Shown piece after piece: positions 15,316-30,200 of a stretch of DNA of 64,000 nucleotides; positions within the stretch are counted from its first letter, which is position 1, and each line of letters opens with the position of its first letter. Both the position numbers and the translations under genes were made by a program. The notes below the pieces were generated by a model, which was not told where the DNA came from, made no database searches, and saw only the letters and a list, made by a program, of their open reading frames with translations. Source of the DNA: Auanema rhodensis (lineage: Eukaryota > Nematoda > Chromadorea > Rhabditida > Rhabditidae); NCBI GenBank assembly GCA_964057225.1, contig OZ059897.1, forward strand, positions 16,616,001 to 16,680,000, written 5' to 3'.

Positions 15316-18300
15316 TAATATAACACAAAAGCAAAGAAAATCAGTAAAGTGTCTCGCATGAAGATACCTCTAAAATCTTGATTTCCAATACTTCGACTAA
15401 AGCAAGGAGATCTAAATTTGTTAGGGCAGGCAGATCTTTCTCTAGTTTCATCATTTATTTAGCATTATTTTTTTTGACCGTTCCAGAGCATTTTTTTCGA
15501 CCATTTCGACAATTGGATTTCGACCACATTTTCAAGCCTTAAAAATGGCTGAAAAACGTGAAAATTGAGGATGAGCAGACCATGACTGAAACAAAATTTT
15601 TTTTTATTATCGTTGTCCAAAATTAATTTAACCTTAACTATAAAAAAAATAACTATATAAACATTAATTAAATTTTACTTGAAGATCTAGGGTACCGTCC
15701 AGTTCTTCTGGCACAGGCATTCCAATACTTTTCTCCAGTAATTCGGCATTCATTACTTAAAATTCATAATATAAAAATTATAAATACAAGAATATATATT
15801 GAAAAAAAAAGATATTCAAAATTTTCAATATTTTGAGATAAAAGTCTTAAAAATTTGAATGTCATACGCAATTACGCATTTTCGATAAAACGTGACATCT
15901 CGGCGTTACTTTTGCCATAACGATCGACAGCAGGGACCCTAAGTCGTCAGAAGATTGAGATAAACTTGAAAACAAAGAAAGCAACAAAAATATGAAAAAA
16001 ATTGGAACAATGCTCTAAGAAATAAAAATTAAGAATATGAGAAATAAGAGAATCATCTTTTCAGCTATTTATATATTAGTAACCATTATTATGTATATCA
16101 TACATATATATATATATATATATAGATATATATTATATATTTATATACATACATGAGAAGAAGGTAAACTTATATGAAAAGTACACGCATATATTGAATA
16201 TTTATTTAATATAATTTTTCAATTATTTAGATCCTTTCGTCTAGTTTCATGTTTTCTTCTCGTTTTTATTTCTGTCACAAAGTCGCAAATAAGCTATAGC
16301 ATGTTCGGAGTTTCGGTAAGATTGTTGATGTAAGCTATGAAATAAAATTTTTAGAAATAGAGGTATTTCCAAAGAATAAAAACGACCAATATCCTGAAAG
16401 ATATTACTCAGTATAGTTTCTGTGATGGTTTTATTAATACATTTTCTGTTAATTTCATCTTTAATTCATAATGAGTATCAAATTAGAACGTAAGATATAA
16501 GACACGTTTCTATGTCATTACCATCCCAGTTCTTACGAAATGATATTATTGTTAGAAATTATCCATTTTTTGAAATAAATTGCTCCAAAGAATAAGAATT
16601 TCACATTTTTTGTATTGTTTTGCATCAAAAACTTAGATAACACTATTTTTCAAAAATATTGTTATAAATCTATACATGTACTCCAATGGTAATCATTTTA
16701 TAGTGCTTTGCAAATTTTTTAAAGCTGAAAATCTAATAAGCGTAACTTTAAAAATATCTGCCAAAGTATGTCTTCCAATGTTTAGAAAGAAGAATTTAAA
16801 ATTTTTTTCATATGATGCAGCTGATGAACGCTCATCATCAGAAGTTGAAGTTATATATAGAATATCAAAAATTTATTAGCGTAAAGTATCATGCATCATT
16901 CCATATGCGCATCAATCTAGAGTTACATCTGTATTAATTCACCTAAATCTTGTATTTTTTTATTTTCTTCTCTCATTCTGTTCTCAAAAAAATTTGTTTA
17001 CAGATTAGCGATATAAGCAATTCCGATTTTAGAAACATTGCAGCACTTCCAGAGAAATAGCGTGTTTTTTTCCAGTAGAATTTATATTTTTTAGCATATT
17101 TTTGTTAAGAGAGTTCAAATAAAAAATGATGTCGATGTTGCTAGCTTATAACTATATATGATTATTACTCATATTGAACTTTATAATTTTAATATATTAA
17201 TAGAAATATATAAATATATATGTATCTAAATGTATTTATATTATATTATTAGCATATTTATTTTATTGCAAAATATTTATTTATTTCTGTTTCTTTATCT
17301 TCACTTTTGAGCTTTCTTTCCTTAAATTAATATAATTAATTTTCTTTACTGGAAGGTTATAAAACATATGTTTTCACTATAAAAAGAAAAAACATTTATG
17401 AATTAGCTTTTTCAATTCTAGGTATCACGTTCTTTCCTGAGCTACAATCTCTAGATGTTCGAAACTTCCTCTTACATCTGAAATAATATATTTTTTTAGT
17501 ACACAAATCTTCAATCGAATGTTCAGCTTTTGGCTGAATAATTTGGTTGCTTTTCTTTGAATCCTGATTTCTTTTTATCTTAATATTTCTCTTTCTCACT
17601 CTTAATTCACAATTCCATATACACACTCTTTCTCTTATTCCCTTTCACTTATCCCTCTCTCTTTAAATTATATTCCAATTTTAAAAATAGTTTCATCTGC
17701 CTTTAGGCTGTTTGTTCAAAAGAATAATAATATATATTTATAATGATATGTTTCAAATTCATTAAAAATCTTACTATGTTTCTATTCATCAAAGACAAAG
17801 TTCCTTCTCAGTTCTTTAGATCATTCACTAAGGTTTGTTTTTCATACATTTTTAAGAAAATAATACTCTGCACCATATTTCAATAAACACAAATGAGTAG
17901 AGTGGAAACTTCATTCCTATTTTAGCATTTGTACAAATTAATTACGTCACAAACGAGCTGAACAAGCAGTATTTAAAATTTCATTTTGAATGATGAAGAC
18001 AAAACTTTAAAAAAATTACTCAAATATCTACGAATAAGAATGAATTAGCTGGTCCATTTTCTCGTGAATATTGAAAAGAAGCTACTGATGAGTGTTGCAA
18101 GTGATTCTAAATTTTGTCGAACGAAGATGTCTAGGCTACTTGCCTTACTTCATTTTCTCTTATATTCATCAGAAGTACTTAAAAATAATTATAGATAGTA
18201 TTATTATATTTTATATTATTTCTTTTAAATGTAATAATATAAATACATTATTAAGTGCTATATATATATATATATATGTACAGGATATAATATTATTTTG

Positions 18301-20069
18301 TTGGAATGTTTGAAATTCGTTATTAAATAATTCTTGAAATTGAAGAAAATTTATAAGTAATACTTTTTCCTGGAAACAGATTTGAAAGCAACCAGTCTTA
18401 TTCACGCAATTTCTTGAAATGATTTCGAACTACGTTCGTGTCAACGTGAGCGTTTAAACTTACAGCTTAACATCTCAATTCAGACGTAAAATATTAGAAC
18501 AAACAAGGACAAAATTAGACTGCTTATAATTAAAAACAAATTATATTTTAATTTGATTATATGAAGTAATATTTAGTTTTTTTTGTAAATGTTTTGTTAA
18601 TGTTTGAATATTTAAAGTCGATCAATGAAAGATAAAAGCTTTGCAGAAGTAAGTAAAAGCATAAGATGCTTCCAGGCAGATTTATTGAATGTTTTTCTAT
18701 AATATCGGAAGCAAATGACTTCGCACTTTTTAAATCTAAAACTTTCTTTTTTTTTCTGTATTGCCATATGTACCTCTTTTAATACCTTCCTTACTTTTGC
18801 TATGTATTTCGTATCTCCCTCTTAGTCTCTTTTTCTCTCTCCTTATGTTCATATTTATTTCTTCACTAAAACTTCATCTCATCGTTTCCTACAATTTTCA
18901 TAGTAATCTTGTGTACGAAGTAATGTGAATAAACATGTTTCAAGACATCAACACCCATTTTTAGTATTAAGTGGGTGAAGTGAAAAAAAAAGAAAAGAAA
19001 AACATACATATGATGATATCCATTCATAATTTTTTTTATATATTCTATCTATCTTTTCTTTTTTCAAGAACAAGTCATGTACCCATTTTCTCCACCCTCA
19101 TCTTTATCCTACTATGTTATACTCCTATATCTAGACATGTATATGTATGTATCTCTGTATTTCATTCTTTCTTTTCAGTATTTCACCAATTTCTCGTTAT
19201 CTTTTTCTCTCTGTATTTCATATTTCTCTCTTTAAGTTTACCCTTTTATCTCCTTCTCTTCCAGGAAGTTAAGGATCTCTGTTCGTGCTATGTCTTTCTC
19301 TTAGAAATTCATATGTAATGCTTTTGCATTTGTGATTGACTCATTCTGATCTGTCAACACTTGGAAATATTTGGCTTGTAGATATTACATATCATAGAGT
19401 TGAGGTACCCCATCTTACCATTACATACTTAGAGTTTTTAAAAACTTTTTTTTTTAAAGTTCGTCTCAAAGCATTTGTTTGGAACTGCTTTTATAGAGAC
19501 CGATAATAAAACTTTGTTTCTCCATTTTGAACCTTCTAGTTATTTCACATGTTTATTCTTGGCTTTATAATCAGTTTAAAGATGGAACAGCTGAAGACGC
19601 TATGTGGACAGCTTAACCAAAAGAAAAGTAATAAAACAAAATCCAAAAATGATTTTTTCTGACAAAACCTTCAACATATTCTTCGTCCCAATGCTGCGTT
19701 GCAACATTCTTAATAGTTTTGTCTCTATGCTCTTCTTGATACTTCGGTGTGACGTAATCTAAAGATTAGAACATTGTTCAGTCTTTGCAAATTTTGCTCT
19801 TAACTTAAGTTGAATCTCAAGTTCAAATGAGTTGCATGGAAGTGTCGAGTGTCTTTCATTCATCACCGTATTTCAACCTTTTCTCATTTAACTATTATCT
19901 TCTTAAATGTTGCTGCTATCTTGTTCATTCTGAAATTTCTTTTTTCAGTTTTTAACTTGCAATATATTCAAATACTATTTATGTTATCTCTTTCTCTCTT
20001 ATTTTTTTCTTTCTCTCTCTATCTTATTCACCATTTTTTCTTTTTTTAGCTTATTCTCGTCTTCATCAT

Positions 20070-20580
20070 ATGCCCTCTCATACTGCATATCTGGTAGTAT
20101 ATAAAGATGGACCTGAAAAATTGCTCATGTCAGTTAGACGGGATTTATATGTTTTCTTTTTTCCCTCAAGCAAAATATCACAATCAGCCTCATCACCCGT
20201 TACATCAACAACCCCAATTTCACAATCCCCCCTTCACCAGTTAAAGCTTCAGCAGTTAAATAAAAGTGCTGATTGTTGTCAGTTCATACATACATATATT
20301 GCTAGTTACCAGATAGCAAGCAAAGGAAGGCGGATGAAAACGAAAGAAAAATGGAGAAAGGAAGGAATGTTCAAGCAAAAACTATTATGTCAGCTACAAG
20401 CCTGCTGTCTTGCTCGTGCTTTTTAAATTTCAACGTGTCTTCTGCTGGAAAAAAACGCCTAAATTACAAAACAGAGAGCACGGCAGCTTACAAATTTCCT
20501 CATTTCATTGGACTACTGGTGGCCTACAGATATTCTTGGAATCACTCCTATTCAACCCATTACTTCTGTTTTCCTCTTAA
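20070..20580 (+). other. Coding-like island, unassigned
   Basis: Base composition rises above the surroundings and several frames are open. One model starts at ATG 20070, leaves at TCA|gttaga near 20132 and re-enters after TTTTTTCCCTCAAG near 20170, ending at a TAA about 30 codons later. Another open frame runs on to 20426. Which, if any, is translated cannot be decided from sequence. It could hold 5' exons of the gene that starts at 22678. Confidence 0.25.
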
Positions 20581-22630
20581 TCTTTCGTTTCGGTTATCAT
20601 ATTTTCATGTCTCTTTTCTATCTATTAATCTTATTCCCCCTACGCTTTTCAACATTTTGTCATCCTCATGGTATCCAGTATATATTGAATTTCTGAGATT
20701 TTTTTCTGTCTTTGTGAAGTATTTGGTTTAAATTCATCACACTTTTTGATCAAAAATGATATTTTCAATGAAAATGTTTATATACTATATAATATATAAA
20801 GCAAACATAAATTTTCTATAGTCAATCAGGTTACAACACATTTGCATCAATACTAACACATCTCATTTTTTTCAAATATATTGTAATATATCTTCTATCC
20901 ACATGCACAATATATAATTTTTCTTCATTCTTAGAATTTAAAACAAAATTTTTTTTTCTAAAATAGTTAAATTATTTGAAAAATCATCTGGTTAACCATC
21001 TGTGTGCTGTGTTAAATGCTTGTAACAAAAAATTGTTTAGATCCTCATGAAACATTTTGTTCTTCGTATCATATTTCAAACATATTTTTTCAATTATTAA
21101 CTATTTTTATCAGCTGTTTTTTTCTAATTCATGTTTGAAACAGTAGTCTATTGTGTTTTCAAATCTGAACTGCAGGAAATTGTTTCCCGTAATTCGTCAT
21201 CACTTGTCTAAAGTTAATTTTAATTATTTTGTTTCAGTCTTTTTTTTTACAAATGCACAAATCTTTAAGGATGGAGTTCTTTAAAAAAAAAGAAAAAAGT
21301 ATCCAAAGATATTTGTTGTATTCTACTTTTGTCTATATTTGCAATTCCCATAAAAACTTGTTTCACTTTTCAACTTTCTATCGGATATTTGCAATAAATA
21401 TTGAAGTTTGATCACTCTAATTTGACTTTAAATTGTTTTTTTCTTTTTTTGAGTAATTTTTTGGTTTAATTTTTTATTTAAAACATACTGATTTTAAAAA
21501 TTAATTCCTTTTTAACAAAATATTCATATTATAGTCTTTTTACTTGTATGAATTGATTACAATATATGATAACAGTGACATTTATTCAAATCTATTCTAT
21601 ATTTCTCTGGAGGGATTTCTTTTTTTTTCTGACAAACTTGTAATCAGAGTTTCAATTGTCGGAAGATGATGTTAAAAATCTAAATCCAAAACTTTTATAC
21701 AATAACTGACGAGTTGACGAACTGACGATGAGGATGTGCTCCCAGCATTTTTTTCAATAGCAAAGGAAAACTGGCCGAACAGAATTCAGAATTGAAAACA
21801 AGAAGTTCGTCAAACCAACTTTCCACTCTATTTCCAAACTTTCCGTTTATGTTTTTTCACTAGTTTTTCTTGTTAACATCTTTTTTTTTCTTTTCGGAAT
21901 ATGTAGAGTAAAAGTTAAATTCCTTTTCACCAACATGCTGACTGCTGGTTAGTCAGTTTGTCATATAGTATACTATAAGTTTTTGGTTGAATCCAGCTAA
22001 TTTTAAATAACTGTATATATATATACATGTATTTTATATAAATTATATATATACTATATATACTATATATATAATTAATAAATCAATATTTCATATTATT
22101 AATATAGTCAAAGAATTGATCACCTGCTTTGTTAAAATAATCAAGGCATGTTGGTGTTCAAACCTCATGTTGTTTACCTCTGAATATTTCGTTCAAAATT
22201 TCATTTCTTGTCAGTTTAAAATCCAGAAAAAAACTTAAGTTTTTTCATGTAACGGATTGGTGATGTCATCAGCCGTCAAAAGAAAAATAATTTCAATGAT
22301 TTAGAATATCTTTTTAGTTTTCTTTTTGCAAATTATAGTAAACGATAAGATAGTTTTATGGATGAATAGTTGACGTTTGTCTTAATCATTCGGAGCTTTG
22401 TTTCAAAGAATTTTGTTGATGAAAGTTCAATTTACTCTGATTACATTCAAAACAAGATGTGCTTTGTTTTAAAAATGACAGAAAATATACTTACAACTTA
22501 ATGTATGTAACTTTCCCAACAATTTCTTATAATTGTAATTTTATTATTATTATTATCTTCATTCTTTGATTAACTTATAATTTTCATTGTAATATATATT
22601 TATAAATATATGTTTCTGTATAAATTTATT

Positions 22631-22633
22631 CAG
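22631..22633 (+). other. Acceptor-like site before exon 1 (TTTATTCAG)
   Basis: CAG lies 44 nt upstream of ATG 22678. The frame is open from here to the ATG, so this is either a spliced-leader acceptor or the 3' splice site of an exon continuing an upstream reading frame. Confidence 0.45.
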
Positions 22634-22677
22634 ATTATATACTTAACCATCCCAATACTAACTATTTGATTCTAAAA

Positions 22678-25600
22678 ATGGCATTTGGAGGATTATTAGA
22701 TGGATTTTTAAATGAAAAAAGTATTGATGATCATGGTCCAAAACGACATGAGCTACATCATCCACGACGAAGCTTAACTGTCAATTCCGTTTTCACAGCA
22801 CAGGTAATTCAGTTGATTTATAATGATTTTTCTTCTTACTTACTAAAAATTTTCTTGCTCAAAAACATTTTTTGAAACATTCAAATTGAAAAAAATTTAA
22901 TACTTTTGCAAGCAAGTTAGCTTTTCAATCGTCAACTCTGATAAACATAACATGTTTGACAAATCATGTCAAACAAGAACTTTAATTTATACTGCACATA
23001 TTCATATAACATATTCTATATAAATATATTTATACTTACTTATTTATAATTTAGGATGATGGTCCTGATAAAGCAGTTATGAAGAAACTAAGTTATGCAG
23101 GCCCACCTCGACCCAAATATTCACTTCCAGCAATGATGATGCCATCACGTATGTTTTGATTTAAATATTATTTGGGGGAAATATGTATAATTATAATTAT
23201 AAATATGAAACAAAAAAAATATAAAATCATTATTCTTGGCTGTGTCACCACCACAAGGTTTGTTTAATCTTATTAAAAAATGAAAATAAACTTGAGCATA
23301 ACAAGGGAACAACACATCATCTTATAAGTCTAAGCACATAAATACATACATACATGCATACATATAAACATAATAAGCTTTTATATATAAATATATTTTA
23401 AATTATTAACTAATTATTCTGAATTTGCTTAATTCTATCAGCTTAAATATACTATATTCATAATAAATAACTATAAATTACATCCTAGATTAGATTATTG
23501 AAAATGAATTTCTATCTATTTGAGATATTTTTTGACTGACAATTTCTTTTCTCACATTGTTGTTGGTTGGAACTACTTATTATAAACTGTGTGTGGATTA
23601 CGTTCGATGGCTAAACAATCATTTTTCTTTTAAGAAAAATGTTTTTTTTTAGTAAAAAGAATTAAAAAACCTTCTTTCCGTATGTTCATCTTTTATTTTC
23701 TTTTCAAATCTTAAAGCTTTATTGATTTCACTTTTTTTTTAAATTTTCATCAAATCTTTATTTCTTAAATAATATGATTAGTTAAGAAAATTCTAAATTT
23801 TATGAATTATTTTTTGATAATATTTATTTTAAAATAATTTATTGTTTATACAATAAAGTTTTATAATCAAAAAGAAAAAAAAAGTTATTGTATCAGTAAG
23901 CAATTTGCAATGAAGATACAACTAACAAGCTCAAAACATAAGCTTTAAAGTTGTTCTTTCAATTTTGTCTTCTTTACTTGGTTCTATGAGCATCTATGCT
24001 GATTTCTTCCTCTTAGTGCCTCCTTTTCAGTAATCCTCCAGCTTTTTCATGTTCTTGTTCTACTCAAGATCTTGTTATTCTTCATTTCCTTTTGATTCAG
24101 AAAAATGAAAAACTGAGATTTGTCGTTCAGAATGTTTTCATAATGAAACAGACTTTTTCAAAGTTTATTTTTGCTTTTCATTTCATCCCTACACGTCCCA
24201 CATATTTCCTAAAAGTTTTTGATTCATTAGGAACTTTTAGTACTTTGCAAAAAGATTTTTTTAAAATTTAAACTGAAAACTCATGAAAAAAAGAAATTGT
24301 TCATTGAACTCACATAAAATTTCTGAAAACTTTTGGAACAAAACGACTAAAATGTAATTCTTTTGTTTATTCGACATGGTTCTTCATCACCAACATCTTC
24401 ATCGTCCTTCTACATTCTCCCCCATCTTCCTTCCAACCATCTGTTTTCTTCATTTTTACTATCCAAGAATTCTGATCTAGTCGGTTGACCACATAATAAA
24501 TTTTTTTTATTCTATTTCATTCTTTATTATGCCCTTTTCAATTTAAGATTCGAATAACGCTTCGAACCTCGAATCGCAATTGTGATATTGGTTGTTGGTG
24601 GAAGTTGTTAGAGATGGGTATAGTAAGGAGTAGAGAAAGAGAGACTAGACTAACTTTAGATGAAAATGATAGAAAGAAGAGTAAAACATTTTGAAAAAGC
24701 TGAAGTGACTACCAGAAACGGACAGCAAGGCGTCGGATCGACCTCGTCATTTTTTTTCTATAAAACAAAGATGCTCTTCGAACTGACAAGCAGATGATGG
24801 TTGCCAATTTGACTTGTGGATGAGGAACTTTTCCGGATGTCAAGTCATTGATCCATGCGTTTTCCCAATTGCATCCATTTTCACTAATCAACTAGTTCAT
24901 CATTCCATTTTTTTCAAAAAAAATTTTCGAGTCTTCAAACAATATGTTAGAATTTGAATAATATTTGAAAATTTATAAAATATTAAATGTTGTTGAAGGA
25001 ATGATCAATCTTATATCGATCATGTAATTTCTTTTTTTTGTTTCGTATATCACATAAAGAAAATAAAAAAAAATAATTTTGTTATTGCTAAGGAAACACA
25101 TAATCATATTCCCCTTCGTCTCTTTGTTTTAAAATTTTTTTATAAATCTTTTCACTACATCTTATTGAACTTATCATTAACTGCTACAGGATTTGAATGA
25201 AATAGATGAAGCTTTAAATGTAATTTTGGTTTTTGAATTAGTTTATTTTAATTAATCTTTGTCTTTCTTTCACTTATAAGGTTTTAAGGTTTTAATCTTT
25301 GAATTTAAAATTATTTTATGTATCCTTAAGCACAAACCTTAGCTCATAAATTGCTTTTTGTTTCTGAAAAATGTTCGATCAAAAATCTAAGAACTATTAG
25401 AAGTACAAAAAGAAATAAAATTCAAAAAATTACTGTAAATTTCTTTTTAAACTTTTTATAACTTTTTAACTTCATCTTTTGCTTTAAAGCTTAAAATAGA
25501 TTGTAATAATGACCCAAAACAATCTCATCTGACCTGTGATGATTTATGAGGCAAGATTACTCTAACCCGACTTAGTGGTTTCTCTATCGACCTTTTAGCA

Positions 25601-27214
25601 ACTTAACAGAAATTTTGCTCGTAAAGCATTAGCTTTTGAGTTTCTTAATGAACTGTCTAATTACTTATCATAAACTTCTTCCTTTTCTATATGCTATATC
25701 ACACACTAGTCGATGTGTCCATGCTGAATCCCAAAGGCTTAACATCAATTTGGTCCGAAAACCGTAAATTCAGTTTGTTGTCCAAAATTAGAATCTTCTT
25801 CATTCTTTTTTTTCTTGGAAACAAAATCAGTAATTGAACGTTCACTTCCACTTCTTCTTTCCTACCACCTCCTCACATCATCTCTCTTCATCTTCCTTTT
25901 CGTACTAACGCTCTCTTTACTGGCCTCACACTCTCAAATACATTTTTAAGCTTCAGCAACTTAATTTTAATGACGTCTTCTTCTTTTGTTTTGGTCAGCT
26001 TTACAATAAATTGAAAAATACTTTTTCTTTCTTTTAATTAGAAATCGCTTCTTATTCTTCAGTTTCATCATCCCTTCTCTTCATCTTCTCGTGTTGTTCG
26101 TGTAGTATTTAACATCATTTTGACCTTCTAATCCTATGTTATATAACTGTTATAAGTTTATTTCATTTCCTCATTTTTTTGCTCTTCAAAAGTGTATTCA
26201 TTTCTTATAGTTCATATAGAGGTGATAATAAAATTCTTTTCATTCACCCCTTAAAGGACATTCATTTTGCAATATTCTTATATTTATATCCGGTATTCAT
26301 AAAATATATATTTTTTATTTTTTTTCACGATGGCTACAAGCAAAACGTGTAAACGGAAAGTCCAAATAACGGATAATAGCTTTGAATAGGCGGAAGAGGT
26401 GTGGGGGTTTTAACCATTTTCTCAACACGGAACACCTTTCTTCTAATGAATTTTCCTTGTTTAAGAGGTTGTGAATTCATATTTTGTTCTTCACGGGTAC
26501 ACATTTGAGAATAATATATACAATTGATGTTAGGAGTAAACATAACACAAAAAAAAAACATTTTTTTGTTGGAAAAAAAATATTTTTGACCGTTTTTTCT
26601 CTAATGTTTCAATTCAATTCGTAAATTTACATTTTTTGCAGATTTTTTATTTGATTTCTTATTATTCAAATATATTGTTATATTTTTTTATAATTAACAT
26701 TAATTCATACTGTATATTTCTATGATTTCTTATATATTTTGCCATTTTTGTAACATTTCTTTCTAATTTTTTTAAGAAAAGAAAAATTTTTTATGTACAT
26801 GCATCGGGAATAAACTAAATATTCCGTTTCTTCTCTTGTCTTGTCTATCAAAAAAAAATGACTGAAATTTATCCAGTTCATCAACAATTTTCTTTAAAAA
26901 TAAAATAAAAACAAAAAAGTTTTTTCCCTTCTTTCGATCTTTTTTTTGTTTTCAACTGGTTCATTTTTTCCTTGAAATGTTTTGATTGACATGAATATTT
27001 CCCCTTTTTCTCTGATGGCCATTGGCTTGTTCTTTGTGAATGCCCATTTATAACAGCCACTAGACTCTAGCTTTGGCGATTGCCGTTCTTACTTTCTTTC
27101 CTTATTATACCTAGAATATGAATATCATGATAGAGATGGATTGAGATCTGGTGTAGTAATAATGATAGAGAGTGAGTGAGAGAGAAAGAGAGGAAGAGAG
27201 AGAGAAAGAGAGAG

Positions 27215-27259
<45 letters not shown>

Positions 27260-30200
27260 ATGGAGAAGGGAGGAAAAGAGAGGAACAGGAAGGAGAAGTC
27301 AAATCCAAAAAAAATCTTAAAGATAATATGCTAACCCCTAGAATTAGTAAAGTTGCCCTTTTTTTAAAACTATTTTTCACATATTTCCAAATTGTAGTAT
27401 TCTTCATTAAATCAGAAAAAAAAAATTAAAAATCATCCACTATAGCCATCATAAGCCTTTTTCGGAACTGCCTTAAGAGACAATTTTTTCAATTAAAAAA
27501 TTTAGTTTTTCAATCTAAATGTTTAAAATATTTTTGTGTTTAATTCTAATTCCTGTTCTTTCATCATCAACAATTTTACAAAAACTGACGTAAACCCACG
27601 TGAACGTGACGTCAAATATTAGCTTATAACCTTAGATTAATAAATTAAAATTTAAATAGAACGGTTGTATATTATATATTTATAATATTATATATATATA
27701 TATATATATAAAATCTGTATGAATATTATCCCTTTTATCTTTAATTTATTTTACCAAATATTATCATTGATCTGCTCCAAAAATTTGTCTCATAAATTCA
27801 TTATAAATACTTTCTTATTCTAATTTTATTCAATTTTACTACAAATTCTTCTATATTCAGAATAAATATTCCATAGATATGAAGCTACTTTTATAATATT
27901 TTTTCTTTTTTTTTTGATTTTCGATGTTAATAATGAAAGTATTCTTAAACATATATATGGAAAAATTTTTTATTATTATGCTATTTCAAATTATCATTTT
28001 CATTGCTCCTCTTAAGTACTTATGATTTGAACGTCATCATAATGCTGTATACTCCCATTAACATTAAACTAACTCGGATTGAATATTCTGTTGTTTTTTA
28101 AATTTTTAGTATTTATAAATTATCTTTTTTCTTTTTTTTTTTCTTGATCAAAGTTAATAATTTCTATTTTTTCTTGAAATGAAACAACATTCATATAATA
28201 ACCATGGAACAATTTTGCAATTCCTTCTTAGTATTGAATGAAGTTTAGATAGCAACCCACACGTTCTTATAAGGATATAGATTTTGTGAAGAATCAAATA
28301 TCTATTTTGCAGTTGTTTTTTCATTTTTTGTGACTATTTGCAAAGGGAAATGAAAAAATGCGTTTTGAGTGCAACAATTTGCTGATTATCAAGCTGTTTG
28401 TATCAAGCTTCAAATTATATGGACTCTCACTACTTAATTGAATAGTTTGTTTTTTTTTAATTTTTTTCTTTTTCTATCTTCTTTTAAAAAAAAAATAACA
28501 ATTAGTCTTTTTGATGTTTTTGGTAAAATAAATGTTTTCAAACACATTATTCCATTTGTTCAAAGAGCTTAATGACAACGAATCCGCCATTTTTAGCCAG
28601 TTGCTGCTTTTCTTCTTTTCTTCGGCTTCTTCCATCTTCAGTTTTTTTTGCTCTTTTTCTTTCAATACGTTGTCATCGTCGCCCTTCCTACTATTCCTTC
28701 CATCCGTCGTCTTGGAAGGCAATGACTCGATGGCCATCGCAAGGCTGTCATTGGGCTTTTCCAATCCTCTACCTCAATTGAATACTCTCTTCTTTCTCGG
28801 TCATCTTTTCAACTCATTTACTCTTTAAATATCCTTTTTCTTCAATTTTTCATTCTTCCTATAGTTTCGTTTATAATTTCTTCCGACGTTTCCATTTTTA
28901 CTTTTAACCATATCTAATACTTTCTCTCCATTTTTTCAATTTCTTATCCTTTCTCCACACTAACTAAACCCAATTGGAAGCATTTCTTAAGTTAGTTTTG
29001 TGAAATAAGCCCTCTTTCTCCACCATATGCTTCTTTTCATTCTACCATATGTATTTCGTTTTTTATATAATTTTATTAAAATTAAAGTTTATTCAAAATG
29101 TTTCATTTTAACTTTTACTCGTTTCATAATCGAATAGCTTTCAAAAAAAAAGAAAAAGAGAGAAAGTATTTGATTGCAAACTAACAAGATATTCTATTGC
29201 GAAAAAAAAAACTTTTTATTTCAAAATCTTTCTTCATGTTGTAGTTGTACCTTTCAAGATATTTCCGTTTTCCTGTTTTTATCTGCACCTCCTCCTATTA
29301 TCTTTCGTTTCGTGCCACAGCATCATATCAACTCAATCTAAACTTTTTTTTTTGGAAAGAAAAATGATTTTAATTTTCATTTGAATATTCTAGAACTACA
29401 TTCTACTTAATTTTCATTTTCTTTTTTTAAATCTTTAATATAAACGAAGAAAGATCAATAATGGTACTTGGTCATTTTTATCAATTTTGTTGAATTTAAC
29501 TTTTGAATTGATATTTTTCTATTTTATTTTATCAATTTATTTATTATAATTTTACACAATTTTTATTTTATGAGGCATTTTTATAATATAATTTATAATT
29601 ATTACATATAGTTACATGTATCCATAACAATCAAATTAACATTTTACCTATATGTTCTTTGTATTTCTCTTATAATACTATCATTTCATTTTCTATATCA
29701 TATTCAATAAATTTATAAAAATAAATTTATTTTTTGATTTTTAATTTTCATTAAAATTGTTGAAACATTTGAACTTTTGTTTTAACTTTTATTCAATTTT
29801 TCAAGTTAATTATAAAATATTTTATACTTATATCACATTTTTTGAACTTTAATTTCATCATTAAGAATGAAATATATTTTTAAAATATATTGTTTCAATT
29901 ATTTTTTTGTGAAAAAATTCTTTGTTTCAAGTCTTAAGATATTTTGAAATACTATGCATTCGACGAGAAGAAACAATTCGTTTAAAAAATTCTTGAAATT
30001 CAAATAATTAAAAAAAAAGAATTTAAAACACTTTTATTTAATTATTTATATAAAAATTAAAAGTTTAATAACCTTGCTCTTTACACAATATTTTCATCTA
30101 ATTGAGTTTTAATTGTGTTAAATAGTTTTTTATTTATTTTAACTTTGAGTACTACTAGAATTTGAGAGAGATAGAAAAAAAAGTTGTATGTGGATGTTAA

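Larger units (their letters stand above)
15316..22633. other. AT-rich intergenic region or upstream introns
   Basis: About 7.3 kb with no confident gene. It has long A/T runs, (AT)n at about 16103-16140 and 18259-18278, and many short low-complexity hydrophobic frames that I take as chance. One GC-richer, coding-like island lies at about 20070-20580 and is listed separately. Confidence 0.6.

Noticed and set aside
18971-20049. Phe/Leu/Ser-rich open frames at 18971-19318 and 19849-20049
   Set aside because: Low-complexity translation of T-rich DNA, no acceptable composition, motif or splice context.
27111-27429. Open frames of Arg/Glu and Ser/Leu repeats on the two strands
   Set aside because: Produced by the (GA)n tract.
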